Positions 9,306 to 17,372 of a stretch of DNA of 64,000 nt are shown piece after piece. Source of the stretch: CBDFKS01 sp965248905 (lineage in GTDB: Bacteria > Chloroflexota > Dehalococcoidia > Lucifugimonadales > JAGWBF01). The first letter of the stretch is position 1. Each line of letters opens with the position of its first letter. The notes beneath the pieces were generated by a model. It ran no database searches. It was not told the origin of the DNA and saw nothing but the letters and a program-made list of their open reading frames with translations. Location of the stretch: assembly GCA_965248905.1 (NCBI GenBank), contig CBDFKS010000007.1, forward strand, positions 1,178,001 to 1,242,000, read 5' to 3'. A program made the position numbers and the translations under genes.

Positions 9306-9580
9306 TCACTTTATCCCAGCCGATTTCGCTAGAGCCAAAAACGTATTCCAGTCTAATTAGGCAAGGTTAAGGTCAGTCTTAAGGATGTTTGGAGGCATTG
9401 TTAAGTTCCGCCTTTGACCACCCTACTAAGCCGTGAGAAGGTTATTGTGTGAGTCAAATGTGAGGTACGTGTATACAGAGTGGGCGCTCACCTTGGGTGC
9501 AGGGGTACAAAGGCGAAACGGTGAATCTACCTAAACAAAGGTCAGTTTATCGCTCACCTCCTCACCTAGGAGGTCATAGA

Positions 9581-10678
9581 ATGTTACGCTACGTGTTTCA
9601 AAGGTACCGGCGACAGGTCACTTTAGCAGCCTTGGCTACTCTGCTGACTACGGTTTGGCTGATGAACGACAGTACCTTCGCGGCGAGCACTCCAGCACCA
9701 AACGTCCTGCTCTTTTACGCGGATGACAACGATTCGGCATCATTTCTGAGAGATGAACTGTTGGATACAGGACTTTACTCCGCGTCGGATATGGACCTTC
9801 TGAGGATGCCCACCATCCCTCCGTCCTTGGACTCCTTATTGAACTACGACTGCATCCTGGTCTGGACCAACTCGGCTGCAGCGGCGCAGGGAGACCGCCT
9901 GAAAGAGTATGTCCAGGCAGGCGGAGGCGTAGTGTTGAGCACATACGCTCGATCACCCACATTCAGTCCCTGGGACCTCGAAGGCGGGATTATGGAGGAC
10001 GGATTTAACCCCCTTGACCTCACAGACACCAGGCTATACGAGTTCCCACGCTCACTGAATTTCGAGACCATGTCGATGGATCATCCGGTACTGGAGAATG
10101 TCTCCGATTTCAGCTACGGCGGTAACGACAACTACGCCGCGGTTAGCCTTGATCCAGGAGCCATACTTATCGGCACTGACAACTACAGCGTGCCGCTGAT
10201 GGCCATCAGCGACTCAGGCCGGGTTGTGGGCATCAACCTTTATCCAGGCCCGACATTTCCCAAAACCCCAGGAGTCTTTCGCACCTTCGCCAACGCGTGC
10301 ATGGCCGTGATTGCTACTCATGAAGACACCACGCCTCCTGATGTCACAGCGGCATTGTTACCAGCGGGTAAGGTGGATTTCAAAATAGAGGCGGGCAAGC
10401 TCAAGATCAACGGGCCGGACCCACAGGCACTGCTAGACCAATTAGAGACCTTCGGTGGACTGGTAGTCACCAACGGCCAGTTGGTGGAGCTGAAGCTGAC
10501 TGACGATGATGAAAAGAAGTATAAGTTCCAAACGAAGAAGGGTGGAAAGCTGGAGATAAAGGGACAGTCCTTTGCGCTCCGAGTCCTATATGAGGACTCC
10601 TCCGGGAATGTCGCTACGGCAACGGCGACACCTGTATTTGCTGAGGACGATGATAGTGATGACAAGGAAGAAGACTGA
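9581..10678 (+). CDS. Secreted protein with a GATase1/ThuA-like N-terminal domain
   Basis: I place the start at ATG 9581, nine bases after a strong AGGAGGT, and not at an in-frame GTG or ATG upstream. The 365-residue product has a Sec-type signal peptide ending near STFAAS. A Rossmann-like domain follows (PNVLLFYADDND, LLNYDCILVWTNS, YVQAGGGVVLSTYA), as in class I glutamine amidotransferase-like or ThuA-like extracellular proteins. The C-terminal part is a small beta-rich region with a very acidic tail (DDDSDDKEED). No catalytic nucleophile elbow is obvious. Function is unknown; export is well supported. Confidence 0.7.
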   Translation: MLRYVFQRYRRQVTLAALATLLTTVWLMNDSTFAASTPAPNVLLFYADDNDSASFLRDELLDTGLYSASDMDLLRMPTIPPSLDSLLNYDCILVWTNSAAAAQGDRLKEYVQAGGGVVLSTYARSPTFSPWDLEGGIMEDGFNPLDLTDTRLYEFPRSLNFETMSMDHPVLENVSDFSYGGNDNYAAVSLDPGAILIGTDNYSVPLMAISDSGRVVGINLYPGPTFPKTPGVFRTFANACMAVIATHEDTTPPDVTAALLPAGKVDFKIEAGKLKINGPDPQALLDQLETFGGLVVTNGQLVELKLTDDDEKKYKFQTKKGGKLEIKGQSFALRVLYEDSSGNVATATATPVFAEDDDSDDKEED

Positions 10679-10722
10679 GCAATAATACCATGACGCAACT
10701 CTCGATCTCAGGAGGTCTTAGC

Positions 10723-10812
10723 ATGTTACACAACGGATTTCATAAGCTTTGGCTACGATCTACTATGACAGCACTGGTCACCTTGCTTGCCACAGCTTGG
10801 TCTTGGGCCTAA
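10723..10812 (+). CDS. 29-residue ORF: signal-peptide stub paralogous to the preceding gene
   Basis: ATG 10723 follows an AGGAGGTC with the same spacing as the start at 9581. The product begins ML, has a basic stretch, then a hydrophobic core ALVTLLATAWSWA and stops. Aligned without gaps to the first 28 residues of the 9581 product it shares about 11 identities, and the upstream DNA is also similar. Immediately downstream is a terminator. It is either a truncated duplicate of which only the signal peptide survives, or a genuine small hydrophobic peptide. Confidence 0.5.
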   Translation: MLHNGFHKLWLRSTMTALVTLLATAWSWA

Positions 10813-10884
10813 CCACCGCTCACACAGCCAGTATATCTCCGCCTCCTAGCTGAGCAATGGAGGTGAACTCTAGCGTGGCCCCGA

Positions 10885-10916
10885 GGGGGCCTGGGGCATG
10901 AACCCAGGCCCCCTTT
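10885..10916 (+). terminator. Intrinsic terminator after the signal-peptide stub
   Basis: GGGGGCCTGGG (10885-10895) pairs with CCCAGGCCCCC (10903-10913) across a seven-base loop and is followed by TTT. It closes the 9581-10812 unit. The remaining stretch to 11153 holds nothing I recognise. Confidence 0.8.
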
Positions 10917-11153
10917 GCATTGAGTAGCGCTGGGGTCGGCGCCTCATTTGACGTTTATCTTGTTGTGATCCCTTGTTATCTTCTAATAGGTAATGTTAGG
11001 TATGAGTAACTAAAGTTAGGCTTGAGATTTCGAAATTTAGTCACTAATACTCTGGCAAGCCTCAAGCTAGTCTCACACGAGATTCACAAAGTTCTCGAGG
11101 GGCAGAAAGCTGCTGGAGGCTTGGTCAAAGTAAGAAAAGGTAAGGGGGGAGCA

Positions 11154-12653
11154 ATGGTGCAATCTATTAGGAAACCAAGGGTCTTGGTATCTTCAGGCAT
11201 GATACTTGCGGTTGGCCTGGCGTTGCTATTGTGGTACGCAGCTACCGCGAGCGCGGACCCGCAGCTCCTGAAACCACTGCCTACAGACCCGTCCACCTTC
11301 GTAGGCAACGGCGGATACTCGGCTGACGGCCTTGGCCAGAATGGCACAGGGGGCACTCTCCAAGCCGATGTACCGGCGGGATCAACCGTCGTTCAAGCGT
11401 ACCTATATTCGTCTCACTATTTCCAAGCAACTCCGATTCCCATCGACAGTGGAACCGTTGACTTCGACGATACAACTGTAGTACTGACCGAGCTAACCAA
11501 TGCCGCCCCGTGACCATGCTGTAGCCTGCGCTCATCTCGAGCCGACGTGACTTCCTAGGTAGCGGCAAAGGTAGGCGGCGGTGGAGGAATCACCAACTTT
11601 GCGGTCAATACGGACCCGTCTAACGTGGACGGATACGGCCTGGTGGTGATTTTCTCCAACCCAGGCCTTCCCCTAACCACCGTAGCGGTACTGGACGGTG
11701 GTGCGGAGCAGGCCGGGGATACCACAATATTCAACTTTGCGTCCCCGCTGGACAAGACAGTGACGGGGTTCTCGGCGATTATGTCGTTGGGAATAGGGTC
11801 CAGCTACCAGGGTGGTGCTATTAATTCTGCTGGAACAAATGCGTGCCGAGGTGGAGTCCAGGTCTCCACCGTCGACGTGAACGGGCAGCGGTTAACCAGT
11901 TGCGCCGGAAACTACGATGACGGTTTTGCAAATAACGGTGCCCCTTTCACTGTGGGAGGCGTCGGCGATAGCACAAACAACCCGGCTGCTCCGTTGACGC
12001 GAAAAGGCCTCGACGATGAGCTTTACAACCTTGAGCCATTCCTGAGTCAGAACGACACCCAGTTGGTGATAGACACTGCAAACCCTTCGGGTGACGATAT
12101 CGTTTTCGTGGCTGTGATCGCCATCACCGCTCGGGCGGCTGTGACGACAGAGATCTGCGACGACGGCATCGACAATGATGGCGACGGCCTGATAGACGGC
12201 GATGACCCCGATTGCCAGGTTGAGCCTCCGCCTCCTCCCCAACAGGACGAGCGTCGCATGACCGGTGGTGGGAAAATAGGGAACACCAAGGTCTCTCACG
12301 GTTTCACCATCCAATGCGACCTCAACAGCGACAAGCCGAATAACATACAGGTTAATTGGGGCAAGGGTAACAAGTTCCACCTGGAAGGTAAGACCCTAAC
12401 GTCAGCAGTGTGCAGTGACGACCCCAATATCGATGAAGAAAACCCTGTCGCTGGCTTCGACACATTCGTTGGGTCCGGCACAGGCCGGTACAACAAGGAG
12501 TCGGGCGCGACCATCGAGTTCACATTTACCGACGCGGAGGAGCCTGGAAAGAACGACAACGCGTCTATCAAGATCACGGACGCGAGCAACAACGTTGTTC
12601 TAGATGTCTCCGGCAACCTGAATGGAGGTAACCATCAGGCGCACACTGACTAG
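11154..12653 (+). pseudogene. Secreted surface protein with a DGIDNDGDG-type segment and post-COAP-like C-terminal domain, broken by two in-frame stops
   Basis: A single frame of 499 codons carries a signal peptide (ILAVGLALLLWYAA then ATASA), a beta-rich N-terminal domain, a calcium-motif-like segment (EICDDGIDNDGDGLIDGDDPDC region), a Pro run, and a C-terminal domain starting RRMTGGGKIG and ending NLNGGNHQAH, seen at the end of many environmental secreted proteins. The frame is interrupted by TGA at 11511-11513 and TAG at 11556-11558, with no frame change and recognisable protein between and after them. CGA-to-TGA and CAG-to-TAG transitions would explain both. ATG 11154 follows GGGGGGAGCA. 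Without readthrough only a 119-residue stub is made. Confidence 0.75.
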
Positions 12654-12675
12654 TCGCACCTAACAGACACGCTCT

Positions 12676-12711
12676 CAAGGGACCGGTTAACTAACCGGCC
12701 CCTTGTTTTTT
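12676..12711 (+). terminator. Intrinsic terminator
   Basis: CAAGGGACCGGTTA pairs with TAACCGGCCCCTTG (one G-U/A-C irregularity) around a short loop and is followed by six T residues. It lies 23 bp after the surface-protein frame. Confidence 0.85.
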
Positions 12712-12892
12712 GTCCATTGTTGGATAGGCCCACACTCAGCTAACCGGTAAACTCGCAAACCCATATCGTCAGCCGCATACCCATATTCAGCGTTAGGCCA
12801 ACCCTTCTTGTCGCTCCGAGAGTTCTGTGCTAACTTTGAGGTGCACAGGAATCGTTCGTCAAAACGAGTGAAAACAGGAGAAAGAAAACGAA

Positions 12893-13651
12893 ATGGCTGG
12901 ATTATTAGAGGATAAGGTGGCATTGGCGACGGGGGCGAGTTCGGGACTGGGCAGGGCGTCGGCCCTTGCGTTTGCCAGAGAGGGCGCAAAGGTCGTTGCC
13001 AGTGACGTGGTAACTACGGGTGGGGAAGAGGTTGTGGCAACTATTCGGGAGTCGGGCGGCAATGCTATTTTCGTCCAAGCCGATGTATCGAAGGCGAAAG
13101 ATGTCGAGGCCCTGATAAACAAAGCCGAAGAGACCTATGGCCGCATTGACTGCGCTCACAATAATGCTGGAATAGAAGGGACCTCAGTCCTTCTACACGA
13201 GTACTCTGAGGAGGTCTGGGACCGGGTTATCGACATTAACCTCAAGGGCGTATGGCTCTGTATGAAGTACGAGATTCAGCAGATGCTGAAGCAAAGCGGA
13301 GGGGCCATCGTCAACACCTCTTCTGGGGCCGGATTGGTGGGAAGCCCCCGTATGTCGGCCTACGGCGCCAGTAAACACGGTGTTACCGGCCTGACCAAGA
13401 CCGCTGCCAAAGAGTACGCCGAATCCGGCATCAGGGTCAATGCCGTGTGTCCGGGAATCATCGACACTGCGATGGTAGAGCGTCTCGGCGGCTCGAATCC
13501 GGAGAGCAGAGCCAAGATGATGACCAGGACCCCTCTGGGACGCATGGGGACCGCAGAAGAGGTAGCCGAAGCCGTGGTATGGCTCTGCTCCGACGCCGCC
13601 TCCTTCATCACTGGAATCAACATAGCGGTCGACGGCGGCTTGAACGCATAG
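12893..13651 (+). CDS. Short-chain dehydrogenase/reductase
   Basis: Classical SDR of 252 residues with NAD(P)-binding ATGASSGLGRASA near the N-terminus, an NNAG motif (CAHNNAGIEG), catalytic Ser in NTSSGAGLVG and the YGASK catalytic pair. The C-terminus has the usual ITGINIAVDGGLNA. It resembles glucose-1-dehydrogenase / 3-oxoacyl-ACP reductase relatives, but the substrate cannot be assigned. It ends 19 bp before asnS and may be co-transcribed with it. Confidence 0.92.
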   Translation: MAGLLEDKVALATGASSGLGRASALAFAREGAKVVASDVVTTGGEEVVATIRESGGNAIFVQADVSKAKDVEALINKAEETYGRIDCAHNNAGIEGTSVLLHEYSEEVWDRVIDINLKGVWLCMKYEIQQMLKQSGGAIVNTSSGAGLVGSPRMSAYGASKHGVTGLTKTAAKEYAESGIRVNAVCPGIIDTAMVERLGGSNPESRAKMMTRTPLGRMGTAEEVAEAVVWLCSDAASFITGINIAVDGGLNA

Positions 13652-13670
13652 TGAGACACGAGGTGGGATA

Positions 13671-15056
13671 ATGCATCGTACTAAAATCAAGGACCTGATG
13701 GAAAAGGACACCGCCGGTGGCGAGGTTCTGGTGCAGGGTTGGGTTAAGACCAGACGCTCCTCAAAGTCCGTCTCATTTATTCAGATCAGCGATGGCTCGA
13801 CCCTGAAGGACCTTCAGGTAGTGGTCGACGAGTCCCTTCCAGACTACGACCTTCTGGAATCCCTGACCACCGGATGTAGCGTTAGCGTTCTGGGCACGCT
13901 AGTAGAGTCCCCCGGGAAGGGCCAGAGATACGAGGTCCAGGCAAAGGAGCTTGAAATCCTTGGCTACGCAGACCCTGAGAGCTACCCCATGCAGAAGAAG
14001 CGGCATAGCCCCGAGTTTCTGCGGGAGGTCGCCCACCTACGACCCCGGACCAACACCTTCGGCGCCATGGCGAGAGTCAGAAACGCCATGGCCTTCGCTA
14101 TTCACAGCTTCTTCCAGAGCCGGGGATTCCTGTACATACAAGCGCCCATAATAACGGCCAGCGACGCCGAGGGCTCGGGAGCCATGTTTCGCGTCACCAC
14201 TTTGGACCTGGAGAATCTACCCATGAAGGATGGATCGATAAACACGGAAGAAGACTTCTTCGGAAGGCCCACCTTTCTCACTGTCAGCGGCCAACTTGAG
14301 GCGGAGGTCTTCGCTCTGGCCATGTCCGACGTATACACCTTTGGGCCCACCTTTCGCGCCGAAAACTCCAACACCTCAAGGCACCTCGCCGAGTTCTGGA
14401 TGGTGGAGCCCGAGGTAGCATTCTGCGACCTGGATGGCCTGGCCGAGATGTCCGAGGAGTTTCTCAAGTACATCTTCACCTACGTGTTGGAGCACTGTCA
14501 GGAAGACATGGCCTTCTTTAATCAGTGGTACGACAACAGCACCATCTCCACCTTGGAAGAGATAGTCAGCTCCAGCTTCGAGAGGCTGACCTATACGGAA
14601 GCGGTGGAAATCCTGAAAGATTCCAACGAGAGCTTCGAGTTCCCCATAAAGTGGGGTTTGGACCTCCAGTCGGAGCACGAGCGATTCCTGACCGAGAAGA
14701 AGTTCCGCAAGCCGGTGATCGTCACAGATTATCCCAAGGATATCAAGGCTTTCTACATGCGCCTGAACGACGACGACAACACAGTCAGGGCCATGGACGT
14801 GCTCGTTCCCAAGATCGGTGAGATCATCGGGGGTAGCCAGAGAGAGGAACGCCAAGACGTATTGCTCAAACGCCTGAAGGAAACTGGCCTGGATGAGAAG
14901 GAGTACTGGTGGTACCTGGACCTACGCAGATATGGCACCGTGCCCCACGCGGGCTTTGGTCTGGGCTTCGAGCGCACAGTCCAGTTCGTGACCTCCATGC
15001 AGAACATTCGGGACGTAATCGCCTTCCCCAGAACTCCCAAGAACGCCGAGTTTTAA
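13671..15056 (+). CDS. asnS: Asparaginyl-tRNA synthetase
   Basis: Class IIb synthetase of 461 residues. The N-terminal OB anticodon-binding domain is evident (VLVQGWVKTRRSSKSVSFIQ). The catalytic core has motif 2 (FRAENSNTSRHLAEFWMVEPE), with AsnRS-type residues, not those of AspRS, and motif 3 (HAGFGLGFERTVQFVTSMQNIRD). Its presence means Asn-tRNA can be charged directly. Confidence 0.97.
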   Translation: MHRTKIKDLMEKDTAGGEVLVQGWVKTRRSSKSVSFIQISDGSTLKDLQVVVDESLPDYDLLESLTTGCSVSVLGTLVESPGKGQRYEVQAKELEILGYADPESYPMQKKRHSPEFLREVAHLRPRTNTFGAMARVRNAMAFAIHSFFQSRGFLYIQAPIITASDAEGSGAMFRVTTLDLENLPMKDGSINTEEDFFGRPTFLTVSGQLEAEVFALAMSDVYTFGPTFRAENSNTSRHLAEFWMVEPEVAFCDLDGLAEMSEEFLKYIFTYVLEHCQEDMAFFNQWYDNSTISTLEEIVSSSFERLTYTEAVEILKDSNESFEFPIKWGLDLQSEHERFLTEKKFRKPVIVTDYPKDIKAFYMRLNDDDNTVRAMDVLVPKIGEIIGGSQREERQDVLLKRLKETGLDEKEYWWYLDLRRYGTVPHAGFGLGFERTVQFVTSMQNIRDVIAFPRTPKNAEF

Positions 15057-15085
15057 CAACAGTTTCATTATCAGGAGCTTATCTA

Positions 15086-15298
15086 ATGGATTCTATCTAT
15101 ACTGCAGTAATCCAGCGTAATGGGACCTGGTGGATCGGATGGGTTAAGGAGATTTCTGGCGTAAATTCTCAGGGTAGGACTAGAAAGGAATTGCTCGAAA
15201 ATCTTCAGTCCGCGCTTGAGGAAGCATTGGAAATGAATCGGGCCGACGCGCTGGCGGCAGCCAGTGGTGAATACGAAGAGGTAAGTCTCCAGATTTAA
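15086..15298 (+). CDS. HicB-like antitoxin
   Basis: A 70-residue HicB-family protein: MDSIYTAVIQRNGTWWIGWV, then GVNSQGRTRKELLENLQSAL, the usual partial RNase H-like fold that sequesters a HicA toxin. I took ATG 15086, not the longer frame overlapping asnS. The next gene, 76 bp downstream, is hicA, and after it lies a second, different hicB. Which antitoxin pairs with the toxin is unclear. Confidence 0.75.
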   Translation: MDSIYTAVIQRNGTWWIGWVKEISGVNSQGRTRKELLENLQSALEEALEMNRADALAAASGEYEEVSLQI

Positions 15299-15374
15299 GC
15301 TGGCGATGAAACGTTGCCATGATCTAGGTATTCTTCAGTCATAAGTGAACACCAAGGCACAGCGAAACTAAGCA

Positions 15375-15593
15375 ATGCAGGTTAGAGCGAGTGAACTTAT
15401 CGCGGCCCTTGAACGCATCGGTTGGTACGTAGACCGCCATCGGGGTAGCCATGTTATCATGAAACATAGAGAGTATACGAATATCACTGTCTCGATCCCG
15501 TTTCACAGAGGGCGAACACTGCCCACAGGTACTTTGCACAATATCCTGAAGTCCGTCGGGTTGAGACCATCTGAGTTGAGGCAGTTGTTGTAG
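15375..15593 (+). CDS. hicA: HicA-type mRNA interferase toxin
   Basis: A 72-residue HicA: double-stranded-RNA-binding-like fold with the catalytic His in GSHVIMKH, followed by a second conserved block VSIPFHRGRTLPTGTLHNIL and a C-terminal helix. It cleaves mRNA when not bound by antitoxin. It is followed after 14 bp by hicB (15608), giving the canonical hicA-hicB order, and is preceded by another hicB-like gene. Confidence 0.88.
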   Translation: MQVRASELIAALERIGWYVDRHRGSHVIMKHREYTNITVSIPFHRGRTLPTGTLHNILKSVGLRPSELRQLL

Positions 15594-15607
15594 GAGCAAC
15601 TACGTCT

Positions 15608-15862
15608 GTGCCATCTAATCTGAACTACACTGTCGTTCTTTTGTCCGAACCCGAAGGCGGATATACCGTGGTCGTGCCAGCACTTCCCGGTTGCGTTTCC
15701 TGCGGTGACACGGTAGAAGAGGCTTTGGCCATGGCCAAGGAGGCGGTAGAGCTTTATATAGAATCCGAATTAGACCATGGAGAGGGAGTCCCTTTAGAAA
15801 GCACCGAGACTCTGATATCCACCATCAGTGTGGAAGTGCCATCGAAACAGAAAGTATCCTAG
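15608..15862 (+). CDS. hicB: HicB antitoxin
   Basis: An 84-residue HicB with the typical N-terminal half (YTVVLLSEPEGGYTVVVPAL, PGCVSCGDTVEEALAMAKEA). GTG at 15608 starts it, 14 bp after hicA. The C-terminus lacks an obvious HTH or RHH DNA-binding domain. Its stop codon overlaps, tail to tail, the stop region of the selenoprotein gene on the other strand by four bases. Confidence 0.88.
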   Translation: MPSNLNYTVVLLSEPEGGYTVVVPALPGCVSCGDTVEEALAMAKEAVELYIESELDHGEGVPLESTETLISTISVEVPSKQKVS

Positions 15863-16458
15863 CTAGCTAGCTGGCTAAGGATCTCCTCAGCCGACGGCCT
15901 GTCGGCGATGTCTTCGCCCACCTTACTCCAGAGAATTTCGCCAGCTTTGCCCAGGATGAACACCGCAGGCGCGGCCACGTCATCGCCCAGGAGGTCGAAA
16001 ACACCGTATTGGCCGGTCACAGTGGTGTCGGCATCCGAAAGGACTGGGTATTGCGCGCTAGCCCATCCGACCATGTTGGCGGCATCCTCTACGCTATCGG
16101 TGCTAATGGCTACGATCTCTGCCCCACGCTCCCGGAATTGGGAGTAAGCTTGCTGCAGCTCAACGAGCTGCCCGCGGCAAATACCTCAGAAAAAGCCCCT
16201 GTAAAATACCACAACAACGGCGTCGTTTGCCTGTAATACCTGGGACAACTCAACGGTCTGGCCGTCGGAGGCAGGCAAAGAGAATAGCGAGGCAGCCTCT
16301 GCTGTCGAAACAGTTGGGATTGGCGACGGAGCGCTGACCGGAGTATCAGATACAACCGTCGGTTCTGGAGTGGCTTCTTCTCCGCAGACGGCCACGGCCA
16401 GCGCAACCAGGGCTGTCAGGAGTATAAAGATACCCCTTCCCATTACTAACTTGCTCAC
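15859..16458 (-). CDS. Selenocysteine-containing peroxiredoxin-like exported protein (UGA recoded)
   Basis: A continuous 199-codon frame interrupted only by TGA at 16186-16188. The family pattern is V-V-V-F-Y-R-G-x-W-C-P-x-C-R-x-Q-L; here it reads FYRGFF-TGA-GICRGQL, so the UGA (residue 91) occupies the peroxidatic Cys position and Cys94 completes a UxxC redox motif. The downstream part is normal AhpC/TSA-fold sequence (AEIVAISTDS, YPVLSD, PAVFILGKAGEILW). The N-terminus has a hydrophobic export signal with Cys25 and a Pro/Thr-rich spacer, so it is probably tethered outside the membrane. GTG 16458 follows GAGGAGA and overlaps the methyltransferase stop (GTGA). It likely reduces peroxides or disulfides. 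A SECIS-like hairpin lies just after the UGA. Confidence 0.85.
16150..16180 (-). promoter_or_regulatory. Bacterial SECIS-like hairpin for Sec insertion
   Basis: In the mRNA, starting 14 bases after the UGA, GCAGCUC pairs perfectly with GAGCUGC around a GUU loop (16155-16171). A lower stem UUGC/GCAA (16177-16180 with 16150-16153) extends it across an internal loop. Position and size fit the SelB-binding stem-loop of bacterial selenoprotein mRNAs, where a G and U in the apical region about 16-37 nt after the UGA are typical. The fold is by eye, not computed. Confidence 0.65.
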
Positions 16459-17372
16459 GCGCTCTCCTCTTTGAACATACCCTTCTCGGCCACGAATAGC
16501 CAGTACCCGATGGCCCCCTCCTGGACCAGGGCCCTGACTCTGTCAACCATGGTCAGGGCCTGAGAAATCAAGTCTGGTACATCGTTGGATTGGCCCTCCG
16601 GCAGGCTCCGGGCAGGCCCCTGAAAATGCTGAAACAGGCGAAAGGCTGCGAGCTTTCCCTCTATGTCGGCCAACAGCTTCAGGACCGAATCCGAGGCATC
16701 CTGCTCATGAATCAAATCAAGCCCATCAGCATTGAAGAGCCGCCTATAGCCATCCAGAGACGGAGCATCTGCAAGGCAGAGCATCTGGCCTAGAGCCCCC
16801 TTCAGCTCCTCGGGCAAAGACTCCGGCTCCACGGTAACATCGCTTACACCCAGTCTTCCGCCGGCACACAGCAGCCGGGCGATCTCGGACACTCCTTGTC
16901 CCTTGTCGGGAAACAGGCTCATGGAGCACTCGCACAGGGCAGCATCGAAGCTGTTTGCACTAAATGGCATCTGCTCTCCGTCGCCCCGGAGGAAGGCGAC
17001 AGGCCAGTGTACATTTTCTTTTTTCGCTAAACGTGTGGCCTCCTCGATGGACTTACCTAGATCGACTCCCACCACCCGGCAATGGAAGGAGCGCGCGACG
17101 GCCATGGCACTGGTCCCGCGCCCGCAGGCCACGTCCAGCACCAGATCGTTGGGCTTTATGTCAACCAGCTTGCCTAGACGGTGAGTGAGGGCCAGGCCGC
17201 CGGGATGTAGGGTATCTCCCAGCAGCAGACGCACTGGCTCCAGCTCATAAAGCATGGCGCAGCAACTCTTTTTCGTCGCCGAATCTCCCTGGTTTGACAG
17301 AGAACCCAGCCAGTCCAGAGAGCCCATTAAACCTGTAGAACTTAACCGGCCGAAGTCCGGTTGACTCGTCAT
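16455..17372 (-). CDS. Class I SAM-dependent methyltransferase with N-terminal Cys-Cys motif
   Basis: A 305-residue methyltransferase. Rossmann motif I is VLDVACGRGTSA (about residues 78-88), and motif II/post-I is CRVVGVDLG. Ahead of it is KKSCCAMLYE with vicinal Cys37-Cys38, and then LLGDTLHPGG. Vicinal cysteines and a further Cys pair in ALCECSMSLF recall arsenic/metalloid methyltransferases, but the match is only suggestive. ATG 17372 overlaps the radical SAM stop (ATGA), and its own stop overlaps the selenoprotein start (GTGA), so all three are translationally coupled. The upstream extension of the frame lies inside the radical SAM gene and was discarded. Confidence 0.85.
   Translation of the reverse strand: MTSQPDFGRLSSTGLMGSLDWLGSLSNQGDSATKKSCCAMLYELEPVRLLLGDTLHPGGLALTHRLGKLVDIKPNDLVLDVACGRGTSAMAVARSFHCRVVGVDLGKSIEEATRLAKKENVHWPVAFLRGDGEQMPFSANSFDAALCECSMSLFPDKGQGVSEIARLLCAGGRLGVSDVTVEPESLPEELKGALGQMLCLADAPSLDGYRRLFNADGLDLIHEQDASDSVLKLLADIEGKLAAFRLFQHFQGPARSLPEGQSNDVPDLISQALTMVDRVRALVQEGAIGYWLFVAEKGMFKEESA

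Noticed and set aside
11511..11558. Selenocysteine or pyrrolysine recoding at the TGA and TAG of the surface-protein frame
   Set aside because: The residues replaced are not redox or active-site positions, no SECIS-like hairpin follows the TGA, and two different stop codons close together fit decay better.
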